From a virus, in the IMG/VR virus record IMGVR_UViG_3300045918_000200, positions 1-20,080 of that record: a stretch of 20,080 nucleotides of DNA; one strand, given 5' to 3'. The notes below the pieces were generated by a model. That model saw only the letters and a program-made list of their open reading frames with translations. It made no database searches and was not told the origin of the DNA. A program made the translations under genes and the position numbers. Shown piece after piece: positions 8,132 through 14,760 of this stretch (positions are counted from its first letter, which is position 1; each line of letters begins with the position of its first letter).

Positions 8132-9058
8132 TTACAGTACCGTTATGGTAAGTTCGTCGTTGCCAGTAGTAGGTATCAAATCGCCCGTCATGGTCATCGT
8201 CTCTACGCCGTTGGCGCTGCCCAAAGTCGGTGCACCCAACTGCACAGCAGGTGCGGAAACGCTGAATTTATTACCCCCAACCGTGCCGTGAGTCATCGTG
8301 AATGCGCCTGTAGTGCCAAGTGCCGCGATGCTGAAATAATCTTTCAGCGCCATCGTTGGGCGCTCCAAATCAAATGACGCTACAGGCTGGCGGTCGGTGA
8401 ATGTGACTTCTTCCAAACCAATAAGATTGCGATATGACATCGTATTGGCAAGATCAAGATTCGCGCTGATCAGAGCGGCCGCATAACCATGCAGACTGAC
8501 TGGCGTAGTGTTGGCTTGGGTGACCGCCACCGGCTTGGTCGCGCTGAATGTTGGTGTAGGTAGTACAGTGTCGGTAGGTAATGCATATAGGCCAGTGAAC
8601 TTGAAGGTAAGCATTGGCACAGCGCCTTGCGTGAATTTCAGCGATACCGAACCGCGTGCGCCTAAAATCTTATGTTGCACACCATCGACGCAGTAGTACA
8701 GCGTGACTGATTGTTCTGCGCTTGATATAGGCGCATACACTGCGGACACACCCGCATTGATGGTTTCACCCAGCGCGCAGCCCTTGAGTAGCACACCATA
8801 TTGCGGCGCGGTTCCCGCAGCACCAGCGCCAGCGATCTCTACATCAAAGGTGAGTTGTACATTTTTGCCGGCGATGATTTTCCCATCGTTGGAAAAATAT
8901 GGTTTGATCACATTGCGTGCCGCTGACAACAGCGCCATCGGTGTCAGTTTTGGATTGATACACAGGATGGCGTTGGCCGCTCCAGTGGGCAATGAGTCTG
9001 TGCCGTAGGTGCCTTCAATTTTTGCAAGCAATACTACTTTTTTCGATTTTAATGCCAT
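8132..9058 (-). CDS. Major tail (tail tube) protein
   Basis: This 308-residue protein opens ALKSKKVVLLAKIEGTYGTD, the typical tail tube start, followed by PTGAANAILC. It continues with an alternating beta-strand pattern: FDVEIAGAGAAGTAPQYGVLLKGCA, then GSVSLKFTQGAVPMLTFKFTGLY. It lies between a tail terminator gene and the assembly chaperones, the position of lambda V. The ATG at 9058 has a GAGGTG site 5 bases upstream. Subunits should stack as hexameric rings around the tape measure. The C-terminal part after about residue 170 has more strands and could include an exposed domain, but I see no clear Ig signature. Confidence 0.9.
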   Translation of the reverse strand: MALKSKKVVLLAKIEGTYGTDSLPTGAANAILCINPKLTPMALLSAARNVIKPYFSNDGKIIAGKNVQLTFDVEIAGAGAAGTAPQYGVLLKGCALGETINAGVSAVYAPISSAEQSVTLYYCVDGVQHKILGARGSVSLKFTQGAVPMLTFKFTGLYALPTDTVLPTPTFSATKPVAVTQANTTPVSLHGYAAALISANLDLANTMSYRNLIGLEEVTFTDRQPVASFDLERPTMALKDYFSIAALGTTGAFTMTHGTVGGNKFSVSAPAVQLGAPTLGSANGVETMTMTGDLIPTTGNDELTITVL

Positions 9059-9059
9059 C

Positions 9060-9242
9060 TCACACCTCGGCTGGTTGGGTTGTTGTTACGGGTGCGGACA
9101 AAGCCGCGAAAGGGTCTGGCTCAGCTTCACGTGCGCAATTGCCTTGTGGGTGATTGCGCGTCTCTTCGACGCGGATGCGCTTGCCATTTTTATCCACGAG
9201 GTAACTTCCGCCCTGCCCTGCAAATTCATCTTGATAATCCAT
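9060..9242 (-). CDS. Small hypothetical protein upstream of tail tube
   Basis: This 60-residue protein has a good GAGAGGT ribosome site and is separated from its neighbours by only 1 base on each side, so it is a real gene of the late operon. It contains YLVDKNGKRIRVEETRN, then an acidic and Ala/Thr/Pro-rich tail. Short proteins with a V-D-x-x-G-K-R-x-x-V-E-x-T pattern are often found next to tail tube genes, but their role is not known to me. It has no membrane segment or known motif. Confidence 0.75.
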   Translation of the reverse strand: MDYQDEFAGQGGSYLVDKNGKRIRVEETRNHPQGNCAREAEPDPFAALSAPVTTTQPAEV

Positions 9243-9243
9243 A

Positions 9244-9699
9244 TCAACCTCTCACATCGGGTGTGGTATCGAGTACCCAGTACTCAATCAGGTAACTCAT
9301 CGTTGCTTCGCCAGTTGGCTTTTCACCATCGCCTTTAAGTTGGATACGCGTATCGACCAATGTCACATTTACACTCAAGCCACCAAGAAATCGGTCTGCT
9401 GCCAGCGCTTTTTCTACTTCCAAACAAATCTGATCGAGCTGATCATCAATTGCATCACCACGCGCCAAGGCTTGCACGGTTAGGTGCGCCAGCCGATTGA
9501 TATTGCGCGGTGTATTGGCGGCCAAGCTGCCTTCGCTATAGCTGCTCACCGTATCGGCATCGGCCATCACCAAGATGCCTGGCAATTCTGCCTCGCTCAG
9601 TGGCCATACACGGTTCGGATATACCTTGGAACCTGTTGTCGCCAACCCAGTCAGGAGGGTGACAACCGCATCTCTAATTTGCTTGCGAATGTGCGCCAT
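9244..9699 (-). CDS. Tail terminator/completion protein (gpU/gpZ-like)
   Basis: This 151-residue protein begins with a helix (HIRKQIRDAVVTLLTGLATTG), followed by VYPNRVWPLSEAELPGILV and strands ending ATMSYLIEYWV. This layout, a first helix followed by a PGI-V-x-x-D strand pair and a final beta strand, is usual for phage tail terminators that cap the tube and join it to the head. It stands between the head-tail joining gene and the tail tube gene, as lambda Z/U do. The start at 9699 follows the previous stop by 2 bases. I cannot decide between U-like and Z-like. Confidence 0.78.
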   Translation of the reverse strand: MAHIRKQIRDAVVTLLTGLATTGSKVYPNRVWPLSEAELPGILVMADADTVSSYSEGSLAANTPRNINRLAHLTVQALARGDAIDDQLDQICLEVEKALAADRFLGGLSVNVTLVDTRIQLKGDGEKPTGEATMSYLIEYWVLDTTPDVRG

Positions 9700-9701
9700 C
9701 G

Positions 9702-9983
9702 TTAAATCGCCGACAGTTGCAACACTGTCATGCCGTTGCCATCCGGTTGAATCTCGCGCACTTTGAAAGTGCGTGCGCCAATCACTAACAACGATCCATG
9801 CACAGCTGCGCTTGCTGTTACGTCTGCTGTTTTAACATGCGCAAATGGGTTGAAATCTTCGACCATACCTAGTTGTTGCATGTACGCTTCATCAAAAATA
9901 ACGTTGGTTGCAAAACCATTGAGCGTGGCAGACTTGGCAAAGTCCGCAGGATTCATAAACACGTCCAATGGTTCGGCAAACAT
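9702..9983 (-). CDS. Head-tail joining protein (FII-like)
   Basis: This 93-residue protein has the FII-type pattern. Near the start is NPADFAKSATLNGF, then VIFDEAYMQQL, and at the end LLVIGARTFKVREIQPDGNGMTVLQL (the usual G-x-x-x-F-x-V-x-x-x-x-P-D-G-x-G-x-x-x-L). Lambda FII is 117 residues and forms the connector ring to which the tail binds. The gene order (after the FI-position gene, before the tail terminator) matches lambda. The ribosome site is weak and the ATG lies 3 bases after the upstream stop. Confidence 0.75.
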   Translation of the reverse strand: MFAEPLDVFMNPADFAKSATLNGFATNVIFDEAYMQQLGMVEDFNPFAHVKTADVTASAAVHGSLLVIGARTFKVREIQPDGNGMTVLQLSAI

Positions 9984-9986
9984 TAT

Positions 9987-10280
9987 TTATTTGCCTGGTG
10001 CGGGTGGCTGAGCGATTTGCGCTAAAGAAGCGGAAACGGCGGCAGCTACGGCAGCATTAAACTCAACTGTGCCAACGGCAGGAATAGAGGCGGCATTTGC
10101 AGCGATAGCGGCTGCTTGTTTTGCTGCTTTGGCTGCGGCGATAGCGATGTCTTTGTCTTGAGTGCCACGACCCGACGATAAGATCGCAGCTACATCATCT
10201 GGGGATGCATCAATAGCCTCGCCTACAGTGACTACTTGACCCTCATACATCAGGGCTTCTATTGCATAAATTCTTGGCAT
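9987..10280 (-). CDS. Small head protein at the FI position, alanine-rich
   Basis: This 97-residue protein is the first gene after the capsid terminator. A strong AGGAGA ribosome site lies 5 bases upstream of the ATG. Residues 1-40 form a compact segment (YAIEALMYEGQVVTVGEAI, then SPDDVAAILSSGRG). Residues 43-90 are mostly alanine and should be helical or coiled. The position fits lambda FI, a DNA-packaging accessory protein, but sequence resemblance is limited to the general N-terminal pattern. The function is therefore inferred from order only. Confidence 0.65.
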   Translation of the reverse strand: MPRIYAIEALMYEGQVVTVGEAIDASPDDVAAILSSGRGTQDKDIAIAAAKAAKQAAAIAANAASIPAVGTVEFNAAVAAAVSASLAQIAQPPAPGK

Positions 10281-10300
10281 GTCTTTCTCCTAAATTATTT

Positions 10301-10330
10301 AAAAAAAAGAGAGGGCGGGTTCGCCCTCTC
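10301..10330 (-). terminator. Intrinsic terminator after the capsid gene
   Basis: On the minus strand GAGAGGGCG, loop AACC and CGCCCTCTC form a perfect 9-bp GC-rich stem followed at once by eight T. It begins 6 bases after the capsid TAA stop (10337-10339). There is no T run on the plus side, so it acts only in the direction of the operon. The downstream gene's ribosome site lies only about 10 bases further on. Confidence 0.9.
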
Positions 10331-10336
10331 ATTTCA

Positions 10337-11626
10337 TTACACTGTCAGGCCATCGGTCATCACTGCGAAGCACGCTGGGTTGCGCACTGCGAAGTCGATG
10401 AACTGGTTAGCAGTTAAACGGTACTGACCGCTCGATGCCAAGGTGTACGGATCCACAACAATGTCCAAACCACCGAACAAAGCCAACAGCAGATTCGACC
10501 AGTCGCTTGAAAATGCCAACGAGCTAGTGACGCCAGCTGCTGTTCCTTTGGTGCCGTTGCTGACCATATTGTTGGTCACGCCAGCACGGTAGCCATTGAG
10601 CGGTTGTGCACCGTTGTCCCACAAGAAGTTAGGGAATGTGGTGCCGACCTTAGGTTGTGTCTTCGCCCAGCCGCGAGTCTTGGTGTTGATGATGTAGCCA
10701 GCCAATTCGTCAGGCTCGGCGTTGGCATTCGCGCAAGCGGATTCCAGACCAACCAAGTGCGACCAAGTAACCTGTGCGCCGTTGGTGCCGCCCACTACAG
10801 CGCCGATACCAGCCTGATTGATCAAGCCGCGTGGTTGTGGTGCAGTACCTGTACCATTGATACCGAAGTTGTCGATCATCACTGCCAAGCCAGCAGAGAG
10901 ATCGGCATACAACATCGCATCGACATCCAAGCTGGATTGGATCAGTGCCTGCTTAGAGTAAGGGATGGTGCCGCCGACGCGTTTTGGAGAGAGCGAGATT
11001 TGGGTGGTAGTTGGATTGGTGTCCGTGAAGGTCGCTAGTTCAGTTGCATTCTGCAAAACAGAAGCCGCAGATTTACGTGGAATAGCGATGTTGGATGTCA
11101 GGCCGCCCAAGATACGGATGCCCATCTTGTTCAACACAAGCGCATTACGCAATACATCTACGAATTCGCCACCCAGTACAGACGTTTGCACCAGATTGCC
11201 CGCATTGCCAGCTGTCGCCACATCAAACGCACGTTGTGCACGTTGCGCTTGAATACGGTTGGCGATTTCAGCGGGAACGAAGAAGCCTTCAGGCGACATT
11301 CCGGTGCGTTTAGAGACGGCTTCCGATGCAGCTAGCTCAAGACCTGCATTTTTCCAGTCTTTGTTTGCGGCAGCATGGATTGCACGTGCGAGTGAATATT
11401 CACGTGTCTCATCGCTGTTCATACCGATGTTGATGTCGTTTGTGTTGCTATGCTTGGTCGTGATCTTATCCATGATCGCATTCTGGAATTCAGAAACGGT
11501 CTTGCCGGATTTGATGTACTCGCCAACCAACTTGTCAGCACCATACTTGGTGTATGTTTCGGACAGCGCGAGCAAATCTGCTACGCGTTTTTGCTCGGCT
11601 TGCAAGCCTTGATTTTCTTCAGCCAT
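10337..11626 (-). CDS. Internal start product: major capsid protein alone (429 aa)
   Basis: This is the in-frame nested product of the protease-capsid gene, starting at Met227. Its ATG has AAAGGAAA centred about 10 bases upstream, a better site than many true gene starts in this operon. The product would contain the delta/scaffold region and the capsid, the usual size of an HK97-type precursor. It would let the phage make many capsid subunits for each protease-carrying one, as lambda does for Nu3 inside gene C. The start is inferred from sequence; the product has not been shown. Confidence 0.75.
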   Translation of the reverse strand: MAEENQGLQAEQKRVADLLALSETYTKYGADKLVGEYIKSGKTVSEFQNAIMDKITTKHSNTNDINIGMNSDETREYSLARAIHAAANKDWKNAGLELAASEAVSKRTGMSPEGFFVPAEIANRIQAQRAQRAFDVATAGNAGNLVQTSVLGGEFVDVLRNALVLNKMGIRILGGLTSNIAIPRKSAASVLQNATELATFTDTNPTTTQISLSPKRVGGTIPYSKQALIQSSLDVDAMLYADLSAGLAVMIDNFGINGTGTAPQPRGLINQAGIGAVVGGTNGAQVTWSHLVGLESACANANAEPDELAGYIINTKTRGWAKTQPKVGTTFPNFLWDNGAQPLNGYRAGVTNNMVSNGTKGTAAGVTSSLAFSSDWSNLLLALFGGLDIVVDPYTLASSGQYRLTANQFIDFAVRNPACFAVMTDGLTV

Positions 11627-12304
11627 GATAGCTTTCCTTTCGATGATTACGATGGGTTCGGGTTGTACTGCTGGGGTCGCCGGTTCCACCTGGCTGGGTG
11701 CGGCTGCTACTCCCGTAGCGGCTGCTCTGCCAACACCGACCGAGGTGTCAGCAGGGATAGATACGATGGAGATTTCAAACGGAGTCCACTTGGTGACGCG
11801 GAAAACAGGATCGCTATCAGCCGCTTCAGATTTGGCTGCGCGGGTGGCGAAGTTTTCGCCGTGCAATTCTTTTTGACGTGCTTCAAACTCTGCCCAAGAG
11901 AAGCGGCGCAGTTGGCGATCTTCGCCTTCGCCATCATCTGCTTCCAACTCATCGATCATGTAACCAACCGATACCAGTGAGCGAATACCATCTTGTACGT
12001 CTTGAAAAATCTCATTCGCTAGTTGGCCACGGCCAAAGCGCACTACAGCACGACCTACTTTGTCGGTGTCGATTTGGGCGGTATCAATAACGCCGATCTG
12101 ATCTTCAGTATCGTGATTGAGCAATAAAGGATGGCGGCCATCGGCAAGGCGCGATAGATCACATGATCCGGGTGCATGGTCCAGGATCTCGATGCCGAAC
12201 CAACGTTCGTAAGGGGCTTCGCTGCTGAATGCCAGAGGCACGGTACGGGTCGTCACATTAATTGTGCCGTCGCGGGTGATGTTGAATTGGCGTTGGAATT
12301 TCAT
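10337..12304 (-). CDS. Prohead protease-major capsid fusion protein (HK97-type)
   Basis: This 655-residue protein joins a prohead serine protease (about 1-195) to an HK97-fold major capsid protein. The protease part has VPLAFSSEAPYERWFGIEIL, the LLLNHD motif with probable catalytic H64, and SLVSVGY with probable catalytic S112. It closes with KWTPFEISIVSIPADTSVGVGR. A Pro/Ala linker (195-220) leads to residue 227 (AEENQ), a charged scaffold-like delta region, and then the capsid, which ends with FGGLDIVVDPYT and YRLTANQFIDFAVRNP. I chose the ATG at 12304 because an AAAGGATG site precedes it; the longer in-frame start at 12355 lacks one. A second start at 11626 can give capsid alone. In lambda and HK97 these functions are on separate genes. 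Confidence 0.93.
   Translation of the reverse strand: MKFQRQFNITRDGTINVTTRTVPLAFSSEAPYERWFGIEILDHAPGSCDLSRLADGRHPLLLNHDTEDQIGVIDTAQIDTDKVGRAVVRFGRGQLANEIFQDVQDGIRSLVSVGYMIDELEADDGEGEDRQLRRFSWAEFEARQKELHGENFATRAAKSEAADSDPVFRVTKWTPFEISIVSIPADTSVGVGRAAATGVAAAPSQVEPATPAVQPEPIVIIERKAIMAEENQGLQAEQKRVADLLALSETYTKYGADKLVGEYIKSGKTVSEFQNAIMDKITTKHSNTNDINIGMNSDETREYSLARAIHAAANKDWKNAGLELAASEAVSKRTGMSPEGFFVPAEIANRIQAQRAQRAFDVATAGNAGNLVQTSVLGGEFVDVLRNALVLNKMGIRILGGLTSNIAIPRKSAASVLQNATELATFTDTNPTTTQISLSPKRVGGTIPYSKQALIQSSLDVDAMLYADLSAGLAVMIDNFGINGTGTAPQPRGLINQAGIGAVVGGTNGAQVTWSHLVGLESACANANAEPDELAGYIINTKTRGWAKTQPKVGTTFPNFLWDNGAQPLNGYRAGVTNNMVSNGTKGTAAGVTSSLAFSSDWSNLLLALFGGLDIVVDPYTLASSGQYRLTANQFIDFAVRNPACFAVMTDGLTV
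11624..11640 (-). promoter_or_regulatory. Internal ribosome-binding site in the protease-capsid gene
   Basis: The minus strand reads AAAGGAAAGCTATCATG. The AGGA core is 8 bases from an ATG in the same frame as the fusion. It falls exactly at the junction between the Pro/Ala linker and the capsid precursor, which is where a separate capsid gene would start. Confidence 0.8.
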
Positions 12305-12361
12305 AGTTGAATCATCCTTTCTTAGGTGCAACATTTTCACGGGCGGAAGTTGCAATCTTTT

Positions 12362-13450
12362 TCAAGCTACTAAGAGCCACGCTTCTTCAGCTGCGCGGAT
12401 TTTTTGTGGCCTCACAAATCGTTTTATTTTTACGATACCTAATACGCCGACCGCATTACATTGCGCATCCTCAAGCTGTATGGATGCGGATGCATTGATT
12501 GTTTGGTAATAAGTGGGGCGTAGATAGATCGGGCTGAAATAGGTGTTTTTACTACTGCCGCCGGTCTTGGGTCGGTACACCAAGGCCGTCGCAAAACACT
12601 CGGCATCATCTAGCGTGATGTCTGCACTGGCATTGATCGCTGCATAGCCAGAGCCACTGGTGGCAAAAGCACCAGCCTGCGTATCATCCAGTGTGATGCT
12701 GGCAGTGGCGTTGATCGAGAGTGAGGAGGTGGATATGCACGCCAGATCGTCCAGCGGGATAGAGGCGCTGCCATCGAGTGCGAGTGAGGCTGATGATACG
12801 GTGGTGGCATCCTCAAACGTGATGGACGCTATCGCTGTGATGGCTGGCGTACTGCTGACCGTGCCAGATGCGCTGAGAGAAGCATCCCCCAGAGTGATAC
12901 TGGCAGTGGAATTAATCGAGAGTGATGCAGTGGATGCGCACGCTATATCATCCAGCGGAATAGAGGCGCTGCCATCGAGCGCGAGTGATGCAGATGATGC
13001 AGTTGTGGCATCCTCCAGCGTGATGGCCGCTGTCGCTGTGATGGCGGGTGTACTGCTGACAGTGCCTGATGCGCTGACAGTTTCATCCTCCAGCGTGATA
13101 CTAGAAGTGGCATTGATCGAGAGTGATGCGGTAGATACGCACGCCAGATCGGCTAGCGGAATAGAGGCGCTGCCATCGAGCGCAAGTGAGGCTGATGATA
13201 CGGTGGTGGCATCCTCTAGCGCGATAGCCGCTGTCGCTGTGATGGTAGATACACCGCCGCCGCTATCGGCAGCTTGTAACATGCCGCCGCCGCGCAACCA
13301 GTCCCATTGGGTCCATGGTGCGGGTGGTGCGTTAAAACTTACATCGTAGCTTCTGCCATCATTCAGTGACCAGGCATTGGTTGCGGGTGCGGCTTCAAAC
13401 GCGACCAGTATTGCCCGACCGTCGAGTAACGACCAGACGTTCTCTGCCAT
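12362..13450 (-). CDS. Repetitive beta-rich accessory virion protein
   Basis: This 362-residue protein lies between a small CxxC protein and the protease-capsid gene. Residues 1-45 hold two copies of a W-S-L-x-D-G-R-x-x-x-V-x-F-x-A-x-P-A unit. Residues 70-270 are three 67-residue repeats, each made of three about 21-residue motifs of the type I-x-A-x-A-S-I-x-L-x-D-A-x-x-x-S-x-A-S-L. Two looser copies follow (INASADITLDDAECFA; INASASIQLEDAQCNA). The C-terminus is basic (VKIKRFVRPQKIRAAEEAW). Similar A-S-I-T-L repeats occur in uncharacterised phage virion proteins. It starts 2 bases after the upstream stop with no clear ribosome site, so its translation is probably coupled. I do not know its function; a fibrous or surface decoration is a guess. 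Confidence 0.8.
   Translation of the reverse strand: MAENVWSLLDGRAILVAFEAAPATNAWSLNDGRSYDVSFNAPPAPWTQWDWLRGGGMLQAADSGGGVSTITATAAIALEDATTVSSASLALDGSASIPLADLACVSTASLSINATSSITLEDETVSASGTVSSTPAITATAAITLEDATTASSASLALDGSASIPLDDIACASTASLSINSTASITLGDASLSASGTVSSTPAITAIASITFEDATTVSSASLALDGSASIPLDDLACISTSSLSINATASITLDDTQAGAFATSGSGYAAINASADITLDDAECFATALVYRPKTGGSSKNTYFSPIYLRPTYYQTINASASIQLEDAQCNAVGVLGIVKIKRFVRPQKIRAAEEAWLLVA
12641..13243 (-). repeat. Three tandem 201-bp coding repeats
   Basis: The units are 13043-13243, 12842-13042 and 12641-12841, with no spacer. They are nearly the same at DNA level over most of their length; for example, all three carry the codons for SSASLALDGSASIPL in almost identical bases. 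The third diverges at its end. Each unit contains three shorter related motifs of about 63 bp, so the array grew in two steps. Confidence 0.9.
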
Positions 13451-13452
13451 GA

Positions 13453-13653
13453 TTAAGCGGCGATTGCCGCCTCAATGTCGATCGCTACTTGAGCGTTCAT
13501 CGTAGCGATACCTTGAGCGCGATGTGCAGGGCATAAGTCCATGCCTTGACTTGTGCCTACTGGTAATCCTGATAAGTTTATAGCACTTAATGCCACAACC
13601 ACCGTATCAGCACCAACCGACAAACAAACATCACAAATCTTTTCGGTAGCCAT
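13453..13653 (-). CDS. Small CxxC/CxxH protein, possible zinc binder
   Basis: This 66-residue protein has a good AAGGGG ribosome site. Cys7-x-x-Cys10 near the N-terminus (KICDVC) and Cys41-x-x-His44 (LCPAHR) are 30 residues apart and could bind one zinc ion. The C-terminus is a short Ala-rich helix. It belongs to the accessory group between portal and capsid. I do not recognise the family; a structural zinc-ribbon protein or a small virion part would fit equally well. Confidence 0.7.
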   Translation of the reverse strand: MATEKICDVCLSVGADTVVVALSAINLSGLPVGTSQGMDLCPAHRAQGIATMNAQVAIDIEAAIAA

Positions 13654-13663
13654 AAATTACCCC

Positions 13664-14338
13664 TTAAATTGCATCAGTAAATTCTTCTGTCATGCCGCTA
13701 ATAAGAACACGACGGTTAGCGGTAGTCACCGCAACTGAATTCCAAAACACAATTCCTTCGCCAGGCTCAAGAATAATTTGCCCTTCATCGCTTTCTGGCA
13801 TGAAATCCTTCTCGAAAGGATTCCAGTGGCCGCCGCCGCCAGTTACCAAATCCATAGTTTGTACAAATACGCTATACAGTCTTGCGCCAAGCGTGATTGT
13901 CATGCCTGTACTTGCTGTTCTAACGTTGGTTATTGGTGCGGCATCAATAGTTTTGCGTTTCGCTAGAGTGATAGCCGCTCCAGATGGCGTTCCTGTATAA
14001 GTGAACAGATTGACAGATACCGCGCCAGCTACAAGATCAACAGCAAGTGCAGTGAATTGGCTTTGAATAGTTACCCTATCAATGCCAACTTTTATTCCGC
14101 TTAGAAGTGGATTAAATACCCAAAGCAATCCAGTAGTAGTGCCGTTTGATACCGCAATCGGATAAGTAAGAATTCCTGATTCATATCTAGGCTTGCTCAA
14201 GTAGTCACGGTCACTCGATAAGACAACAAAGTCCTCGTGCACTACATTCGCACCTTTCGTGCGAGTGCGAGTGCGCTTTCTCTTTCCAGCATTGCCAGTA
14301 TCTACTGGAAGCTGTATATCCGATTCAACGATTGCCAT
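13664..14338 (-). CDS. Hypothetical accessory virion protein, low GC
   Basis: This 224-residue protein has a strong AAGGAG site 7 bases before the ATG. The N-terminus carries a basic stretch GKRKRTRTRTKG (18-29). The rest is beta-rich: GTTTGLLWVFNPLLSGIKVGI, then IDRVTIQSQF, and near the end GEGIVFWNSVAVTTANRRVLI. This resembles uncharacterised phage structural proteins with a jelly-roll-like strand pattern, but I cannot name a family. Four sampled 60-base lines within it hold 106 of 240 G/C (44%), against 60-65% in sampled lines of genes on both sides, which suggests separate acquisition. A capsid decoration or surface-binding role is speculative. Confidence 0.75.
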   Translation of the reverse strand: MAIVESDIQLPVDTGNAGKRKRTRTRTKGANVVHEDFVVLSSDRDYLSKPRYESGILTYPIAVSNGTTTGLLWVFNPLLSGIKVGIDRVTIQSQFTALAVDLVAGAVSVNLFTYTGTPSGAAITLAKRKTIDAAPITNVRTASTGMTITLGARLYSVFVQTMDLVTGGGGHWNPFEKDFMPESDEGQIILEPGEGIVFWNSVAVTTANRRVLISGMTEEFTDAI

Positions 14339-14349
14339 TATTTATCTCC

Positions 14350-14760
14350 TTACGCGTTGCCAGCGGTGATGCTGAAGCTGGTGACATTGAAGGGTTGATC
14401 GACTGCGAATACAACGTTGTCAACCGTCATAGATCCACCGCCGCCGGTGGTAGTGACTGAGCCTTGCGCTTTACAAGTTACCCCGTCGCTTGCATAGATG
14501 CGGAAGTGTCCAGCCGTACCAGCTGCATCAGCGAGCAGGTCTTGCCAGGTGCCGGCCATCGCTTTGGTGCCGCCGGATGAGGCCGCCATCCAATCTGCGG
14601 GGAGTGCGACGGTAGATAGCACCGTGCCACTATCTGCCGCTGCCACGTTGGCTGGTTTGGCGCCTGTGCGAATCTTTAAAACTGCAGATGCGCCGATGTT
14701 GGTTTCAAATGCATCGTTCATTGCGTCGCGCACGGCGACGGCTAGTTGGAAATCAGCCAT
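14350..14760 (-). CDS. Hypothetical phage virion-associated protein
   Basis: This 136-residue protein has a strong AAGGAG site and overlaps the portal gene's end by 8 bases. It starts with a helix (FQLAVAVRDAMNDAFETNIG) and then has VLKIRTGAKPANVAAADSGT, followed by LPADWMAASSGG and a beta-rich end, HFRIYASDGVTCKAQGSV. Proteins of this pattern (S-A-V-L-K-I-R-T-G-x-x-P then G-H-F-R-I-Y-A-S-D-G) are common near phage head and fibre genes, but no function is established that I know of. The place after the portal suggests a head component. Confidence 0.78.
   Translation of the reverse strand: MADFQLAVAVRDAMNDAFETNIGASAVLKIRTGAKPANVAAADSGTVLSTVALPADWMAASSGGTKAMAGTWQDLLADAAGTAGHFRIYASDGVTCKAQGSVTTTGGGGSMTVDNVVFAVDQPFNVTSFSITAGNA

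Noticed and set aside
12302-12355. Longer start for the protease-capsid gene at 12355
   Set aside because: The first 17 residues do not fit the prohead protease start, and the AAAGGATG site points to the ATG at 12304.
12641-13243. CRISPR-like array
   Set aside because: The repeats are 201 bp, contiguous, in frame and without spacers, so they are coding repeats.
12660-13349. 229-codon plus-strand frame with Val/Ser/Ala repeats
   Set aside because: Its repetition mirrors the 201-bp repeat of the minus-strand gene. No ribosome site fits, and every other real gene is on the minus strand.
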